Position numbers and translations under genes: made by a program
The notes under the pieces: model-generated
What the model was told of the DNA's origin: nothing
The model's input: the letters and a program-made list of their open reading frames with translations, nothing else
Databases searched by the model: none
Assembly (NCBI RefSeq): GCF_024323335.1
Contig: NC_066585.1
Coordinates: forward strand, 182,422,294 to 182,486,293
DNA length: 64,000 nt
Source of the DNA: Lathyrus oleraceus
Taxonomy: Eukaryota > Streptophyta > Magnoliopsida > Fabales > Fabaceae
Direction: 5' to 3'
Part shown: piece after piece, positions 12,511 through 23,500 of the stretch
Layout: every line of letters starts with the position of its first letter
Numbering within the stretch: the first letter of the stretch is position 1

Positions 12511-13355
12511 GTCCCCAGTGGGTTTAGCCTACTTTTTATGTGTATATATTTGTATATATGTGATGTTTATATATATGTATGTGTGATATAATCTGCTTGT
12601 TGTGCTTGGTGATCTCTGAGTGGTGAGATAAGTTCTAACCTGAACTTGAGTGCATTTAAGATAGGAGGATGGTATAGTCATGTTCGACTTGTGCGGAGTA
12701 GTCCTTAACAAGTTGGCTTGAGATCCATCTGCTCAGTGGAGACTCTTTTGGATTTGGAAATGTCACACAAGTATTTGTGGTTAGGCATTACTATCTCTAA
12801 TTTGGGTCCGAGAAGCTGAGGACCGTAGAACATTTACCCTTTCTTGGCCTATTTAGGACGTAGTGCGAAGACTGTTCAAGTGTAGACTTGATAATAGTTG
12901 TTGCGCGATACTACACTCAGACGAGTTTCTCTTGAGAATATTATGGGTCGATGAGTCAGTCATCTTAATCTGTAATATTCGATAGATGGAATTAAGACTC
13001 TGGGAACTTTTTAGAACATGATCTACAGGTTGTTATCCTTAGTTCACTCCTTTGGGGTGGTTCTTACCCAGACTCCATGCTCGTGATTTACAACAAACCC
13101 TTGATTCTTGGTTGATCCAATCAAGTCTCGTCAATATCAATGGAACTTGGGTGTTGATAAGGTGTAAACCATAATCCACCAAAATGGATGATTGATCTTG
13201 ACAATGACTTGATTTATCCCTTGACCTTTGTTTGTTTGCCTTGTGTGTGATCCCTTATTTGTGATTGTTGCATTCATACATTCATGCGCATCATAACATT
13301 CATCACATGAAAAATTTCAAGGAACTGAGGTATTATTTACAAACATTTTCAGACC
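12511..13355 (+). other. Ogre leader between PBS and ORF1
   Basis: Non-coding. It contains a short TA-rich run (12,538-12,590, tatatatttgtatatatg type). No conserved protein was seen in any frame. Confidence 0.7.
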
Positions 13356-14858
13356 ATGGACTATGGACGAAGGAACACTAAGAAGTACAGTTTCAGATGT
13401 CCCGACTTGAAAGAGTTAAGGAATCTAGCATATTTTGTATTAAATCCCTTGGACTTCAAACAACTTCATGGGAAGCTTTTGTCCATCTTGTCTGGTGATG
13501 TGGTTGAAGGACTTTTGAGTGTGCTAGTGCAGTTCTATGATCCGATTTACCGTTGTTTCACTTTCCCAGATTTTCAGCTTGTGCCTACCTTGGAGGAGTA
13601 TTCTCATCTTTTGGGGATACCTGTTTCTAGTAGAGTTCATTTTAGTGGATTGGAGGAGATTCCCCGGTCTAGTATTATTGTTGAAGCTCTTCACTTGAAG
13701 AAGTCTGAGATAGAGGCTCATTGGGTGAAGAAAGGAGGATTATTTGGGTTGCCATCTGATTTCCTCATCAAGGAAGCTACTGCTTTTGCTCAAGCCGGTA
13801 GTGTGGATGATTTTGAAGCTATCTTTGTATTTCTCATTTATGGATTAGCTTTGTTCCCTAACATTGATGGTTTTGTTGATGTTAACGCCATTAGACTTTT
13901 CTTAGTTGGGAATCCTGTGCCTACTTTGTTGGGTGATATGTATTTCTCTTTGCATCTAAGGAATTCTAAGGGTGGTGGAACGATCGTCTGTTGTATTCCT
14001 CTTTTGTACAAGTGGTTTATTTTGCACTTGCCTTAGACACCTGCTTTTGTGGAGAACAAACAATGTCTACGATGGTGTCAGAGACTTACGTCTCTCACTA
14101 ATGATGATATAGTTTGGTATGATCTGTCTTTGAGCAGTTTGGAAATTATTGATAGTTGTGGTGAATTCTCTAATGTGCCTCTCATTGGTACACAAGGAGG
14201 AATTAACTACAACCCTGCTTTGGCTCGTCGTCAACTTGGGTTCCCCTTGAGAGACAAACCTAATAACACTTTGTTAGAAGGTCTTTTCTATCAAGAGGGT
14301 AAAGATCCCCAACATTTGAAGAAGAATATTATGCATGCTTGGCATAATGTGCATAGGAAAGAAAGATCTGAGCTTGGTCCGTGCAATTGTGTAGCTTTGG
14401 AAGATTACACTCTTTGGGTGAAGAAGAGAGCTTTGGAGTTGAAGATGCCTTATCCTTGTGAAAGACCTATGTCTATGGTTGTGGTTGAGCCATTAACTCT
14501 CCCTAACCAAGATGTAGAGGAGTTGGAAGACGTGCTCGCCAAGATGAAGCAAGAGAAGGATATGTGGGAAGAACATTTTCATACTTTGAGCAAGAAGCAT
14601 GAAGAGTTGCAGTTGGAGTCTAAGGAAAAAGATGCGCTTATTGAGCTACTTGAAGACCGAGTGACGAAGAGACAGAGAGAGCCAGAGGTTTCATCTTCTA
14701 GCATGCCTCAACCTTCCGTTGCTTAGAAGAAGATTGTTGATCAGCTTGTCCTTAAGAAGACTCAGATGAAAGCTTCTTTTGAGACCGAGATCCGTCGCAT
14801 TCGAATGAAGTACACGCCTTCAGTTAGGTCTTCTGACATTGTTGTTAGGGATCCTTAG
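13356..14858 (+). pseudogene. Ogre ORF1 (plant-mobile-domain-like protein), two stop codons
   Basis: The Ogre-specific extra protein encoded upstream of gag; its role is unknown. One frame of 500 codons runs from the ATG at 13,356 to a TAG at 14,856. It is interrupted by TAG at 14,034 (after HLP) and TAG at 14,724. The N-terminal half (residues about 50-230) has the FYDPIYRCFTFPDFQLVPTL and YSHLLGIPV pattern seen in the plant mobile domain / DUF7745 superfamily. The C-terminal part (about 385-450) is rich in Glu and Lys with coiled-coil spacing (DVEELEDVLAKMKQEKDMWE). There are no frameshifts. Both stops are one transition away from CAG. It is well conserved for a dead copy. Confidence 0.88.
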
Positions 14859-15090
14859 GATGACTAGTCTCCTTTTCTCTTGTATTTTTCATTTGGTTTC
14901 TGAAATTGTACTCAGTGTAATCCTTCCAATTATAAATGAAAAGAGATTTTTTTTTTGGTCATATAAAAATTATTGAAATTGTTGATATATATATTTGCAA
15001 ATGATGTAATAAGTTCCTTGAAAACAAAAATAAATAAACAAGCATTGCATTTCATGCATCATTTGCATAAGCAGGTTTCTCTTTCTCTAG

Positions 15091-17709
15091 ATGTCTCATT
15101 GGTGTTTCTTCTGCGCTTTAGCCAAGCTAACTCATCGGTACAACACCCACGCCAATCACTTCAAAATTATGGAGCATCTAGAGAAAGAGAACAGAGAATT
15201 GAAGGACGAGATCGCCCGCCTGACTGCCATGATGGAGTCAGTTCTTGCTGCTCAGAGCCAAGCTTCTCAGACGCCTACAACTCCTCCTCAGAGGACAGTT
15301 ATTCCAGAGGTGGTTACCTCTACCATGCCTGCTGCTACCGCTCATTTTGCACCCACTATGCCTTCCAGATTCCCGTGGGGAATACCATCCATTTTTATGC
15401 CTGAAGGCTTTGCGCCTACTTTTTCTTTCATGTCGGCGTCTAGCCCGGTCATGTTTGTGCCACCTCCCGTTGTGCACAGCTTACCTCGTGTAAAGGACAC
15501 CATTTATCACTCCGAGCCGTCTGAGGGTTCGGATGTTTTCGAGAAAATGGATGAAATGAAAGATCAGTTTCTTGAGTTGCGCAAGGAATTGAAGACGCTA
15601 AGAGGTAAGGACTTGTTTGGAAAGAGTGTTGTTGAGTTGTGTTTAGTGCCCAACGTCAAAATTCCGGTGAAGCTCAAAGTGCCTGACTTTCAAAAGCATA
15701 AAGGGAACACTTGTCCAGACAGTCACCTAGTGATGTATGCTCGCAAGATGTCTACTCAGATTGAGAATGATCAACTGTTGATTCATTACTTCCAAGATAG
15801 TTTGAACGGTGCTGCGCTCCGTTGGTATATGGGATTAGATAGTGCAAGCGTTCGTACTTTCAATGACTTGGGAGAGGCTTTTGTCAAGCAATATAAGTAC
15901 AACATGGATATGGCGCCTGATAGAGACCAGCTGAGGTCTATGTCTCAGAAGGATAAGGAGACATTTAAGAGTATGCGCAGAGATGGAGGGAATTAACTGC
16001 TCAGATCACTCCTCCTTTGGAGGAAAAAGAGATGACAAAGATATTTCTGAAAACTCTGAGTTCATTTTATTATGAACGAATGACTGCTAGTGCCCCCAGT
16101 GACTTTACCGGAATGGTAAACATGGGGATGAGACTTGAGGAAGGAGTTCGAGAGGGACGTTTATCGAAAGATGAAGCATCGTCGAGTAAGAGTTATGGTA
16201 GAAATTTTTGGAAGAAAAAGGACAATGAAGAGAATGAAATTTCAAGTGGGAGGCAGAGGAGGCCTCAGATCAGAAGGAATCCACCATCCTGTTAACATCA
16301 TCATCAAGTATCTTTAGTTATCCTTGTGTTTTCTAATCAAAAATCAACACCAGTTCAACAACCACAACATCAACAACAACAACCGCAACAACAACAATAC
16401 CAACAACAATCATCATCAACAAAACTTTGAGACGGAGAAGGTCTCTTTCGACCCGATTCCTATGTCCTATGCAGAATTATATCCCTCTTTAGTTCTCAAG
16501 AACTTAATCCAACTGAGGAACCCGCCGCAAATTCCAGAACCACTTCCATGGTGGTATAAGCCTGATCTCCGTTGTGCTTTTCATCAAGGGCACCCGGACA
16601 TGAAATCGAGAATTGTTATCCGCTCAAGTATGAGGTTCAGAAGCTGATGAAGAGTGGAATGGTGTCCTTCGAGGACCGTGCACCGAATGTGAAAGCAAAT
16701 CCATTGCCCTCTCATGGGAACTCTTTTGTGAATATGGTGGATGGTTGTACTGGCGAGTTTAAGGTTTTTGATGTGCGTTTTATCCGGAGGTCCTTGGTAC
16801 AGATGCATAAGGACATTTGTTTGGTGAGTGATTGTGAACATGACCATGATGGTTGTGATGTTTGCAGTATTAATTCAAGGGGTTGCGAAATTGTGAAAAG
16901 GGACATCCAGCGACTGATGGATGAAGGCATGATTCAAATTGTTCAATCCCGTCATGTAGATGACGATGTAAATGTCATAGTGCCCATTTTTAAGCATCCC
17001 GAGAGATTGGTAATTCAGTACGACAACATCAACAGTAACAATGTCAGCAATAGATCAGTATCGCCGTTGGTTATATGGTTAGCGGGCCCAGACCCATATT
17101 CATCTGATAAAGTTGTGCCGTATCAGTATAATGCTACAATGATAGAAGGTGGTCAAAAGGTCCCGATGCCTATGACTAGCTCTGTGGTGAGCATTGCTGA
17201 TGTTACCAAGGTGACCCACAGTGGTCGAGTGTTTGGGCCGGTGTTCCCAAAGGATAAGGAAGAATCAGTTGTTGGAAAGAAGGTGGAAGTGCCTGTTGTA
17301 AATCCAATTGGAGCTTCAAAGGGTAACTCTGGTGAGTCCAGCAATTTGAAGGCTAATGATGATGATGAGGTACTTTGGTTAATCAAAAGGAGTGAGTTTA
17401 ATGTGGTGGAGCAGCTGCTCCAAACCCTTTCAAAAATCTCAGTGTTGTCTCTGCTCATGAATTTTGAAGCGCACAGAGAAGCACTGCAGAGAGTTCTAGG
17501 GCAAGACTTTGTAGAACATGATGTTATAGTGGATCAATTCGATCATATCATGGCTAACATCACTTCTTGCAATAATCTTAGCTTTTGTGATGAAGAACTC
17601 CCTGAGGAGGGCAGAAATCATAGTCTGGCTTTGCACATTGTTGACACCGGGTCATCACTGAATGTGTTGCCGAAGTCAACTCTGTCAAAGCTATCATACC
17701 AAGGAGCGC
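15091..17709 (+). pseudogene. Ogre gag and 5' part of protease, frameshifted
   Basis: The capsid/nucleocapsid part of the Ogre polyprotein. The start may be ATG 15,091 or the in-frame ATG 15,169 (MEHLEKEN, a coiled-coil start). The retrotrans_gag core lies at about 15,640-16,100 (NGAALRWYMGL, FVKQYKYNMD). One G is missing at about 15,969, and again in the G run at 16,588-16,590. A TAA lies at 16,293, and a further shift near 16,410 follows a Gln-rich tract coded by CAA repeats (16,358-16,402). The zinc knuckle straddles the second deletion (CAFHQG then APGHEIENC). From about 16,600 the frame is open to the protease motif VDTGSSLNVLPKS (17,640-17,680). It is then cut after GGA GCG C by the solo LTR. 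Confidence 0.9.
17705..17709. other. Solo-LTR target-site duplication (partner 22,569-22,573)
   Basis: AGCGC on both sides of the inserted LTR. Collapsing it rejoins the protease codons GCG CCT ATG without a frame change. Confidence 0.95.
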
Positions 17710-20700
17710 TGTAAGACCCTAATTTTGGCCTTAAGATCCCTCATGGCATCATAACATGGCATTTGCATAGCCTCAAGGATCATAAGCATCTTGGCTCCTT
17801 CCCTTTGGGTGGGATCTCTCTTGTGAGTGGTTTGAGATCACCAAGCATGCTTGAATTGTATATTATTTCTTTCCTCATTTTTATTTACTAACCAAAAGCA
17901 CAAAAATATGTCACTAACGTCCCTTGTTTGTAGCTTGAGCAGTCACAAGGTCTAAAGGCTTCTAGGATATCTATTGTGCAATGATGTGGTCAAGAGAAGA
18001 TGAAAGCAAGCATGGCAATGGTTCCCAAAGCTCCCATCCATCAAATATGCCTCCCAAGTATATCAATTCATCATTTTGATCAAGGCAAGTCAAGGGGTTT
18101 GAAGTTTGTTTCCCAAGGAAACCCTAATTCATCTGATCATCAAATGTGCCTTGTTCATGAAGCAACCTCAGCCCATGGTCAAATAGAATCAAGGGAATTT
18201 CTTTAATTCATCATTTCATGCATATTTGAACTTATTTGATTTCCCTCAATCATCAATTCATCAAGACACGAGTTATGGACTTGAGAAGTTGATCAGTCAA
18301 TTCATCTGACTATTTTGAAATACACTGAAACCTAACTTTTTATGTTTTGGTCAAATGGAGATGACCCCAAGATAAAAAATGTTCTTAAGGACAATATGAA
18401 CAACTTTCATGTTCATCAAAATTTGATTTAAAGCTTGGAAAGTCATCATCCATTCCAATACATTATAGGTCATTTTGACTGAAACCTTAATTTTGGATCA
18501 ACTTCCCAAGAACATAACTCATTCATTTTTCATGATTTTGGGATGAGACTTAATGAATTAGAAATATTATTATGTCTAATTCAAATGTTATGTTGAGCAA
18601 AATTGCAAAAGAAATACATGTGATAATGCAAAACATTATAGGTCACTTTGGACCAAATGCATTGAAATGTGAAAAAGTCCAACTTCAAGTGTCCATAACT
18701 TCTTCATCAAAAATCCAAATGATGCAAAATTTAAGTCCAAATTGATTGTCTTGAAAATATCTACAACTTTAATGTTTAAGATTTTATCATTTGGAGCTTG
18801 CACCATTGAGACAGAGGGGTTTGAACATTGGCCAAATTTGGAAACTTCACATATGCATGTTTTGCACCCTACACTTCAAGCTCAAATTTCATTATTTTCC
18901 AAGGCCCAATTGGAGTTTTGATCAACATAGCATTTTTTCCTTATGCAACAAGCTTTCTAACCATTACTCATAAGGTTGCATTTGGAGTTTAGAAGCATCA
19001 TTTTCGAAGAGATGAAGGATTAGGTGCATTTTTGAAAACTTGATTCAATTTCCATGCATGAGCTGATTACATCTATTTTGCATGTCCATTTCATTCAATT
19101 ATGATCTCAACTTGCCAAGCCATGTGGAATTGGGCCCTCCATACGCCTGTACAGGCCCATGCATGGAGGCCCTTTCCATTCATGCAAATTTGAAGTCACA
19201 CATTCAGCATTGCTTATAGCTCTCTCCATCTATAAATACAATGCTTATCCCTCTCAATTCTTCAACCTAATGGCGCCTAAATCCCTGCTGAATTGAATCC
19301 CCACCCATACCAAAGGAACAAATATCATTTTTCTCTAAAAATTTTGAGATCTAGAATTCAGTTTCCTTGATTGTTTTCTTAAGATCTAAAGTTCCTAAAC
19401 CTCTTCACCTTGATCCACTGAAGCTTTTGTTTGCAAAAGGAATCAAAGATCGTGACTCAATTCTTCACAATCCAAAGGTTTTGCTCAACTGCATTTTGCT
19501 TCGAATCTCTTCATACATTGCTCCATTTGCCTTGATTTTGTGTTGTCTGAAGTCCTCTACATAGAGGCATCATCATTGTGTTCTTAATTGTTGAAATCAA
19601 GCAATTTCAGTTGAACACCACCAAAGTTCCATCTCTGATTTCTCTCTTAATAGGGATCTAGAGTGGAATTGAGTGGCATAGGAGTGATGTACATCACTTC
19701 ACCTTTCGAACGGTACCTAGATCGTGCGTTTTGATGCACATTTGAATCCCTGCAATTTTTGGCCTTCGCCGGAGCTAGCCGGAGAAGACGGTGGCGCTGG
19801 CCACCGTCTGGTCTCCAGATTGGATCTGAGCCGTCCATCTCAATTTCCAGATCTAATTTCCTCCACACATTGTTATGACTTTTCTTTAATGTCCATGTGG
19901 TTGCATTGACTTTGGAACACGTTGGGCGCGCGCTTGTGGATGCTTGGATCTGCCAGCTCAATTAGTGAGCTCAGATCCAAGGGCTCACGCTTTTCCATTT
20001 TTTTAATTCTGATTTTAATTTCTATTTTATTTTTTAATTCCATTTCATTTTCTAAAATCCATATCTCTTTCATTATTGGTCCAAAAATTATGGAACCAAT
20101 TGCATTATTTCTCTTTTAATTTCTAGTTTCTAAAAATGATTTTTAATATTTTTTATTTTATCATTTGTTATTTTTTAATAATTTTCTCTTTTCTGGTTAT
20201 TTTTAATTTCATTTTAAATAGTTTTTGATATTCAAAAAATACAAAAATATTTTCTCAACCTCTTTGAATGATGATAGATCTATGAAAAATATTCTCATCA
20301 ATTTACTAATTGATTTGAGATTTATTTGAGATTTTAGTTCAATTAGGTTATTTTTATGCATTTTTAATTGATTTAAAATAGTTTCTGACTTTTAAAAATG
20401 CTGAAATTTTTTGTCAAACTTTGTTTGACCTTGTAGAACTTGGGATAATTCACTTGAACTTTTCAAAGTTGATTTGAAGTGAGTTTGAAGTTTGACCTTT
20501 CTTTAATATTTTAATTCAAGTTTTATTTTAAATATTAAAAATGCCAAAAATATTTTGTTTATTTCTTGACTTCCAATCTTCATTTTGCTTCTTTGACCTT
20601 GATCTTCCCTATCTTTGGTCAACATTTGTTGATTGGTACATTCCATTTCATTTAATGCACTTTAATTCTTCATTTCTAATTCTTCTTCTTCTTCTTCTTC

Positions 20701-22568
20701 TTTTCTTTTTTGATCAATGAGTTAAAGGTTGATGGTTAGCATTGATTAGGGAGGTTTAATCTTCCTTGATTCAAATCTAATTCATCTTGATCAAATGATC
20801 AAGTGAATGGCTTTGCATTAAGGATAGATTGTTTTCTAAATCATGCAAAGGACTTAAACCAATACAAGATCATTTCTCATTTTCTTTTTGGCATGGCAAG
20901 TTGTTGGAGTTTGATTCACTAATCAAGACCTCTAACTTGTGTTGTTGCCTACATTATTATTAACCGGCCTCAGATAGTTGTGACTTCTACATAAGTCCAA
21001 TTACGATTGCTTAACATAGCGCTAAATTTGCCTTATGGCACACTAACTACTAACACTAACCATTAACTATTAACATTTACTTTTTTCTCTTTACATTTAT
21101 GCAATTTACTATTCTTGTACATATTATTCATTTGCTTTTCCCCTTTGCTCACTTGAGCACATGTTTATGCTAATGCAATTTGCCTTTTGCTCACTTGAGC
21201 ACATAATTGTGTATATATTATTGTGCTTGTGTTTTGTTTTGATTGTTGTGGACCAAATGCAAAGAAATGGACAAATGGACTTAGTTTCTAGGACTTTCCC
21301 TATGCAAATTGGAGTAAAAGGACCTTAATGTTGAAGATGTATTAGAAGAACCAAATCTCTAAACTCACTCTTGTCCATTCTTGATTTACTTCATGGAACT
21401 TTTTGATGTGTGTGCTTTTGGGCTAGGGAATTCTATGAGAGCTCAAATTGAAGAACCATTGCCATGTTCATCCAAAGTGAAAGACACAAGATACATTGAG
21501 GATCTTCTAAGAAGTTTGTTTGATTGTGTTGATTGTTTGAGCTTACTATCATTTTGCTTGCATATTCCAAAGGATGAGAGCTACTTGGATCATCAATATG
21601 ATCTCAAGAGAGGAACTCCATTTGTGGTCTTGTTTCTTATCCCTTATCTCTTGTATGATTAGGACTTTAGCCATTCTTCTTCTTCCCTCCACTCTAACCC
21701 AAGCCAAAACTTTTGTGCAAACATTTAACACTTCTTTTCAAACACTAGAAACCTAAGCCTTATGTTTTTGATTTTCAAACTTTCTTTTCATAACACTTAT
21801 TTTGAATTGAACTTTTAAATCAACTTTGACCATATTTTGTACATACCTTTCATTAGTAAATATAACCCATTCAAATGTCTTTTTGTGGTTTCAATGGCCA
21901 CTTCATTAATCAAAATTTTTCATAACCCTTAGCTATTAGGTTTGAGTTATCCTTGAGGTAGATGTAATACTCACCTATATCCTTAGTGATGGACAATGAG
22001 TCTTCCATGCTTATTATAGGGTTAACCCCTCACTAGCATGTTGAAGCTATCCTCACATGGTGGATTTGTGGTTTTAGGTTGAGTTTTCTCCCTTGGATAA
22101 CAAAAGACCTTAAGGCTTTTGGACCAAATCAATTCACCAACTCATTTTGAGATTTTTACCCCGAACTACGAGGTTTTGATCCTAATCTTTTTTTTAAGAT
22201 GGTACGTAGGCAATGGGTTTATCCATTTAAACATAAAAATGTAAATAACTTGTACATTCTCTTCTCATCTCTTCAATCATGTTTGCACAAACAAATCTTT
22301 CACAAAATACCAACCTTACAACAAATGTGAAAAGGGCTCCCTATGAGTACCTAGGATGTTTTGGGTGCTTAAAACCTTCCCATTGCATAACCAACCCCTT
22401 ACCCCGATCTCTGACATTTTTACTAGTTTTTGATTCGATAAAACTTTTAGGTTTTTGTTCGCTTTCTAACCATTCCTTTGGATAAATAGAAGTGCGGTGG
22501 CGACTCGACTTGTATGGTTTACCTTAGATTTAGTCAATATCTCTAATGGTAACGAATACCCCGCTACA
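17710..22568 (+). repeat. Solo LTR of an Ogre-related family
   Basis: 4,859 bp from TGTAAGACCCTAATTTTGG to TACCCCGCTACA, flanked by AGCGC duplications and without any internal coding region. It shares blocks with the host Ogre LTR, such as cattataggtcattttg, tgacttctacataagtcc and gggctccctakgagtaccta (k = g or t), but differs in most other stretches, so it belongs to a sister family. The solo form with intact duplications implies a full element inserted and then recombined between its LTRs. A (CTT)n run lies at about 20,683-20,702. Confidence 0.92.
19231..19238 (+). promoter_or_regulatory. Solo-LTR TATA box
   Basis: TATAAATA about 1.5 kb into the LTR, at the same relative place as in the Ogre LTR. 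If active, it would transcribe on the plus strand toward the Ogre pol region. Confidence 0.55.
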
Positions 22569-22573
22569 AGCGC

Positions 22574-23244
22574 CTATGAGGTATAGCGGTGTAATATTCA
22601 AAGCTTTTGATGGTTCGCGCAAAATGGTTATTGGTGAAGTGGACCTTCCAGTTAAGATAGGTCCGAGTGATTTTCATACTACTTTTCAAGTAATGGATAT
22701 CCACCGGCCTATAGTTGCTTGTCGGGAAGACCATAGATCCATGAGGCAGGAGCTGTTACCTCCACTTTGCACTAGAAACTCAAATTTGTGAAGAATGGAA
22801 AGCTTGTGATTGTTGGTGGGGAGAAAGCATTGTTGGTTAGCCACCTATCATCTTTCTCTTATGTTGAAGCTGAGGATAAGGTTGGAACTCCGTTCCAAGC
22901 CTTGTCTATTGCTGCTGAAAAGAGAATTGGGGCACCTATGTCCTCTTTGAAAGATCTAAGAAGATTGTAGAAGAAGGTAATGTTGATCAATGGGGGCGCA
23001 TGGTAGAGGTCTCCGATAACAAAGGCAGAACAAGTTTGGGGTTCCAGAAAGGTTCATCAACTGCAAGGACTGAAGATATGCAACTTAGTTTCCGTAGCGG
23101 AGGGTTCATTCATGGCAATGAACAAGACTTAACTGTTGTGCTAGAGGATGACGAAGAGGAAGACTGCACCAATTTTGTGACGCATGGAAAGGCTTGCAAC
23201 AATTGGACTGTTGTTGATATTCCTGTTATTTTGCATTGATCTAA
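22574..23244 (+). pseudogene. Ogre protease, 3' part, up to the intron
   Basis: Continues the protease cut at 17,709, with PMRYSGVIFKAFDGSRKMV and IGPSDFHTTFQVMDIH. A shift follows at about 22,700. In the shifted frame the GRPW-I-H block has TAG (22,734-22,736) at the Trp position. Further blocks are FVKNGKLVIVGGEKALLVSH (22,780-22,840) and, after another shift near 22,960, the acidic region LEDDEEEDCTNF ending WTVVDIPVILH at 23,236. The TGA at 23,237 is followed by six bases and the intron donor. Confidence 0.88.
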
Positions 23245-23500
23245 GTAATTTCTTTTATATGTTTTTAAAAATCCTTCTCCTATGCCTAAGGGAGAAGTGA
23301 ACATTGTTTGGGCATTTTCAAATTGATCATTAATAAAATTAATTCTATTCATCCACATCTATGATGTTTTGTTTTACTTTTTGCTTTATTCTGAAAATGG
23401 TAATCACAAAAATCATAAATAAACAATATAATTGTCCATCTGCATAATATTTGGTCACAAATCCACTTCTCTAAAATCAAAATATCAAATCATTATGCAG
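23245..23500 (+). other. Ogre intron between protease and RT
   Basis: 256 bp, AT-rich, beginning GTAATT (23,245) and ending ATTATGCAG (23,500). Removing it keeps the frame: upstream codons CAT TGA TCT AA join G TTG GTT CCT. Ogre elements are known to carry an intron at this place, whose splicing joins gag-protease to RT-integrase. Confidence 0.8.

Noticed and set aside
15238..15493. Additional frames overlapping Ogre gag
   Set aside because: Shadows of the gag frame, with biased composition and no homology.
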